DNA from: CAZCZZ01 sp964503335
Lineage (GTDB): Bacteria; Verrucomicrobiota; Kiritimatiellia; CAIVKH01
Length of the DNA stretch: 51,092 nucleotides
Direction of reading: 5' to 3'
Assembly (NCBI GenBank): GCA_964503335.1
Contig: CAZCZZ010000026.1
Span: 1 to 51,092, forward strand
Shown here one piece after another: positions 49,947 through 51,092 of this stretch; position 1 is the first letter of the stretch, and every line of letters begins with the position of its first letter. Under the pieces are notes generated by a model. It was given only the letters and a program-made list of their open reading frames with translations, was not told the origin of the DNA and did not search any database. Both the position numbers and the translations under genes were made by a program.

Positions 49947-51092
49947 TCAGGTTCGCGGCGCCCTCTTCAGGCGCAGGCTATTGACGATGACGGATACACT
50001 GCTCAAGGCCATCGCAGCGCCGGCAATCATGGGGTTGAGGAGAACCTGTGCAAAAGGATAGAGGACGCCGGCGGCGAGGGGAATACCCACGATGTTGTAG
50101 ATAAATGCAAAGAATAGGTTCTGGCGAATATTGCGCATGACGCGTCGGCTGAGCAGGAATGCAGCCACGATGCCCCGCAGGTCGCCGTGGACGAGCGTGA
50201 TACCGGCACTCTGCATCGCTATGTCGGTGCCGTGTCCCATGGCAATGCCTACATCAGCCGCAGCGAGGGCGGGTGCATCATTGATGCCGTCGCCCGCCAT
50301 GGCGACCCGGTGTCCCTTTGCCTGGAGACTGCGGACATGTTCAAGCTTCTCAGCCGGTGTGACCCCGGCGCGGTAGTTTACGATACCCAGGGTATTCGCG
50401 ACACGCGCCGCCGTGGCTTCCTGGTCGCCTGTGAGCATGACAACACGAACTCCCAGTTCCTGAAGTGAGCGCAACGCATCCGGCGTCGTGGCTTTCACCG
50501 GGTCGGCAATGGCCAGGACGCCCAAAAGGTCTCCAGCACGGCTGACCCAGATGGTGGAGAACCCGCGCTGCTGCATGGCGTGAGAGCGTTCCAGCATCTC
50601 GGCGCCGGGCGCTTCGTCGCTCACAAACGAATCTTTGCCCGCCTTGACGATGTGTCCGCCCACAAGGGCTTGCACGCCGCGCGCCGTGTGGGACTCGAAA
50701 CCGGAGGACTCCGGAACGGGAATGTTGCGCGACTGTGCCGCTGTGACGACCGCGCGTGCAAGGGGGTGTTCGCTGTGCAGCTCCACGGACGCTGCGTGGC
50801 CGAGGAGTTCCTCATCCGTCACGTCGGCGCTCGCCACGACTTCGACCACGCGTGGCTTGCCCTCGGTGAGCGTTCCCGTCTTGTCGACGACGAGAAGATC
50901 CACCTGACCGGCTTTCTCGAGGGCTTCCGCGTTCCGGATCAAGACGCCCTGACGCGCCCCCATGCCGATGCCCACCATAACGGACATGGGCGTGGCAAGG
51001 CCCAGCGCACAGGGGCAGGCGATGATCAGCACGGTGAGTGCATTGACCAGTGCGAAGACCTTGGCGGGATCCGGACCGAAAATCGACAATAC
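49947..51092 (-). CDS. copA: Copper-transporting P1B-type ATPase, 5' part outside window
   Basis: The last 381 residues of a cation pump that exports Cu(I) across the inner membrane. The metal-site helix ACPCALGLATP, phosphorylation site DKTGTLTEGKPR, HP motif SEHPLA, nucleotide-binding GDQEATAARVA and hinge GDGINDAPALA are present. The last two helices carry YN (FIYNIVGIPLAAGVLYP) and M-x-x-SS (MALSSVSVIVNS), which define the Cu(I)-specific subgroup. The frame is open to the window end, so the start codon and N-terminal metal-binding domains are not visible. It is the most upstream gene of the copper island here. Confidence 0.95.
   Translation of the reverse strand, partial: VLSIFGPDPAKVFALVNALTVLIIACPCALGLATPMSVMVGIGMGARQGVLIRNAEALEKAGQVDLLVVDKTGTLTEGKPRVVEVVASADVTDEELLGHAASVELHSEHPLARAVVTAAQSRNIPVPESSGFESHTARGVQALVGGHIVKAGKDSFVSDEAPGAEMLERSHAMQQRGFSTIWVSRAGDLLGVLAIADPVKATTPDALRSLQELGVRVVMLTGDQEATAARVANTLGIVNYRAGVTPAEKLEHVRSLQAKGHRVAMAGDGINDAPALAAADVGIAMGHGTDIAMQSAGITLVHGDLRGIVAAFLLSRRVMRNIRQNLFFAFIYNIVGIPLAAGVLYPFAQVLLNPMIAGAAMALSSVSVIVNSLRLKRAPRT

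Noticed and set aside
1..51092. tRNA, rRNA, tmRNA genes and insertion sequences
   Set aside because: I looked for cloverleaf landmarks, rRNA conserved segments and transposase motifs on both strands by eye and found none that hold up; a covariance search could still reveal a small RNA.

Overview
This is 51 kb of GC-rich bacterial DNA with two 100-base N runs (3214-3313 and 9452-9551) that look like scaffold placeholders. The content fits a member of the PVC group, probably Kiritimatiellota or Verrucomicrobiota. Pointers are a PEP-CTERM sorting tail, an SHD1-like domain on an exported enzyme, very large secreted glycoside hydrolases with calcium-binding repeats, a sulfatase-modifying-factor-like protein, and many short intergenic repeat patches. 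The assignment is inferred from content; no rRNA or tRNA gene was seen.

Layout. 1-3175: partial gyrB on the minus strand, divergent from efp and epmA (elongation factor P and its lysyl-modifying enzyme). 3314-8886: small exported or membrane proteins, an FGE-like lipid-free exported protein, a ParB-like protein, a DnaJ-type zinc-finger membrane protein, and a gene-poor stretch holding a short motif repeated at exactly 63-bp intervals. 8883-11882: a tight three-gene operon (exported unknown, phosphodiester glycosidase-like, ankyrin repeats) beside a BrnT/CopG-like toxin-antitoxin pair with a consensus promoter placed for a leaderless mRNA. 12109-18323: an ABC importer of the iron/sugar-phosphate type (ATPase, binding protein, fused double permease) next to an organophosphate-antiporter-like MFS protein. 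18443-20120: a His-rich porin-like protein and a small His/Cys protein behind a Fur/Zur-like operator. 20205-22270: a DprE1/DprE2-like oxidase-reductase pair. 22332-22908: a nucleotidyltransferase pair of the AbiE-like kind.

23136-35458 is dominated by alpha-glucan metabolism: an exported CBM48-GH13 enzyme, a stand-alone AsnC/Lrp ligand domain, a DNRLRE/PEP-CTERM surface protein, and a 2316-residue secreted protein carrying two complete GH13 catalytic sites. 35641-42412 is a three-gene unit (transglutaminase-DUF2126, ATP-grasp fused to alpha-E, second transglutaminase) of the kind predicted to make or attach peptides; its substrate is unknown and it is the best candidate here for an undescribed pathway.

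42425-51092 (minus) is a copper/silver resistance island: partial CopA-type ATPase, Cys/His-rich exported protein, CnrY-like and CnrX-like sensor pair, TRASH/YHS-like metal protein, and CusC-CusB-CusA. Two upstream regions in this island share the pattern GAGGGTTT-N13-CGTWTYA, spaced like an ECF sigma-factor promoter, although no ECF sigma gene lies in the window.
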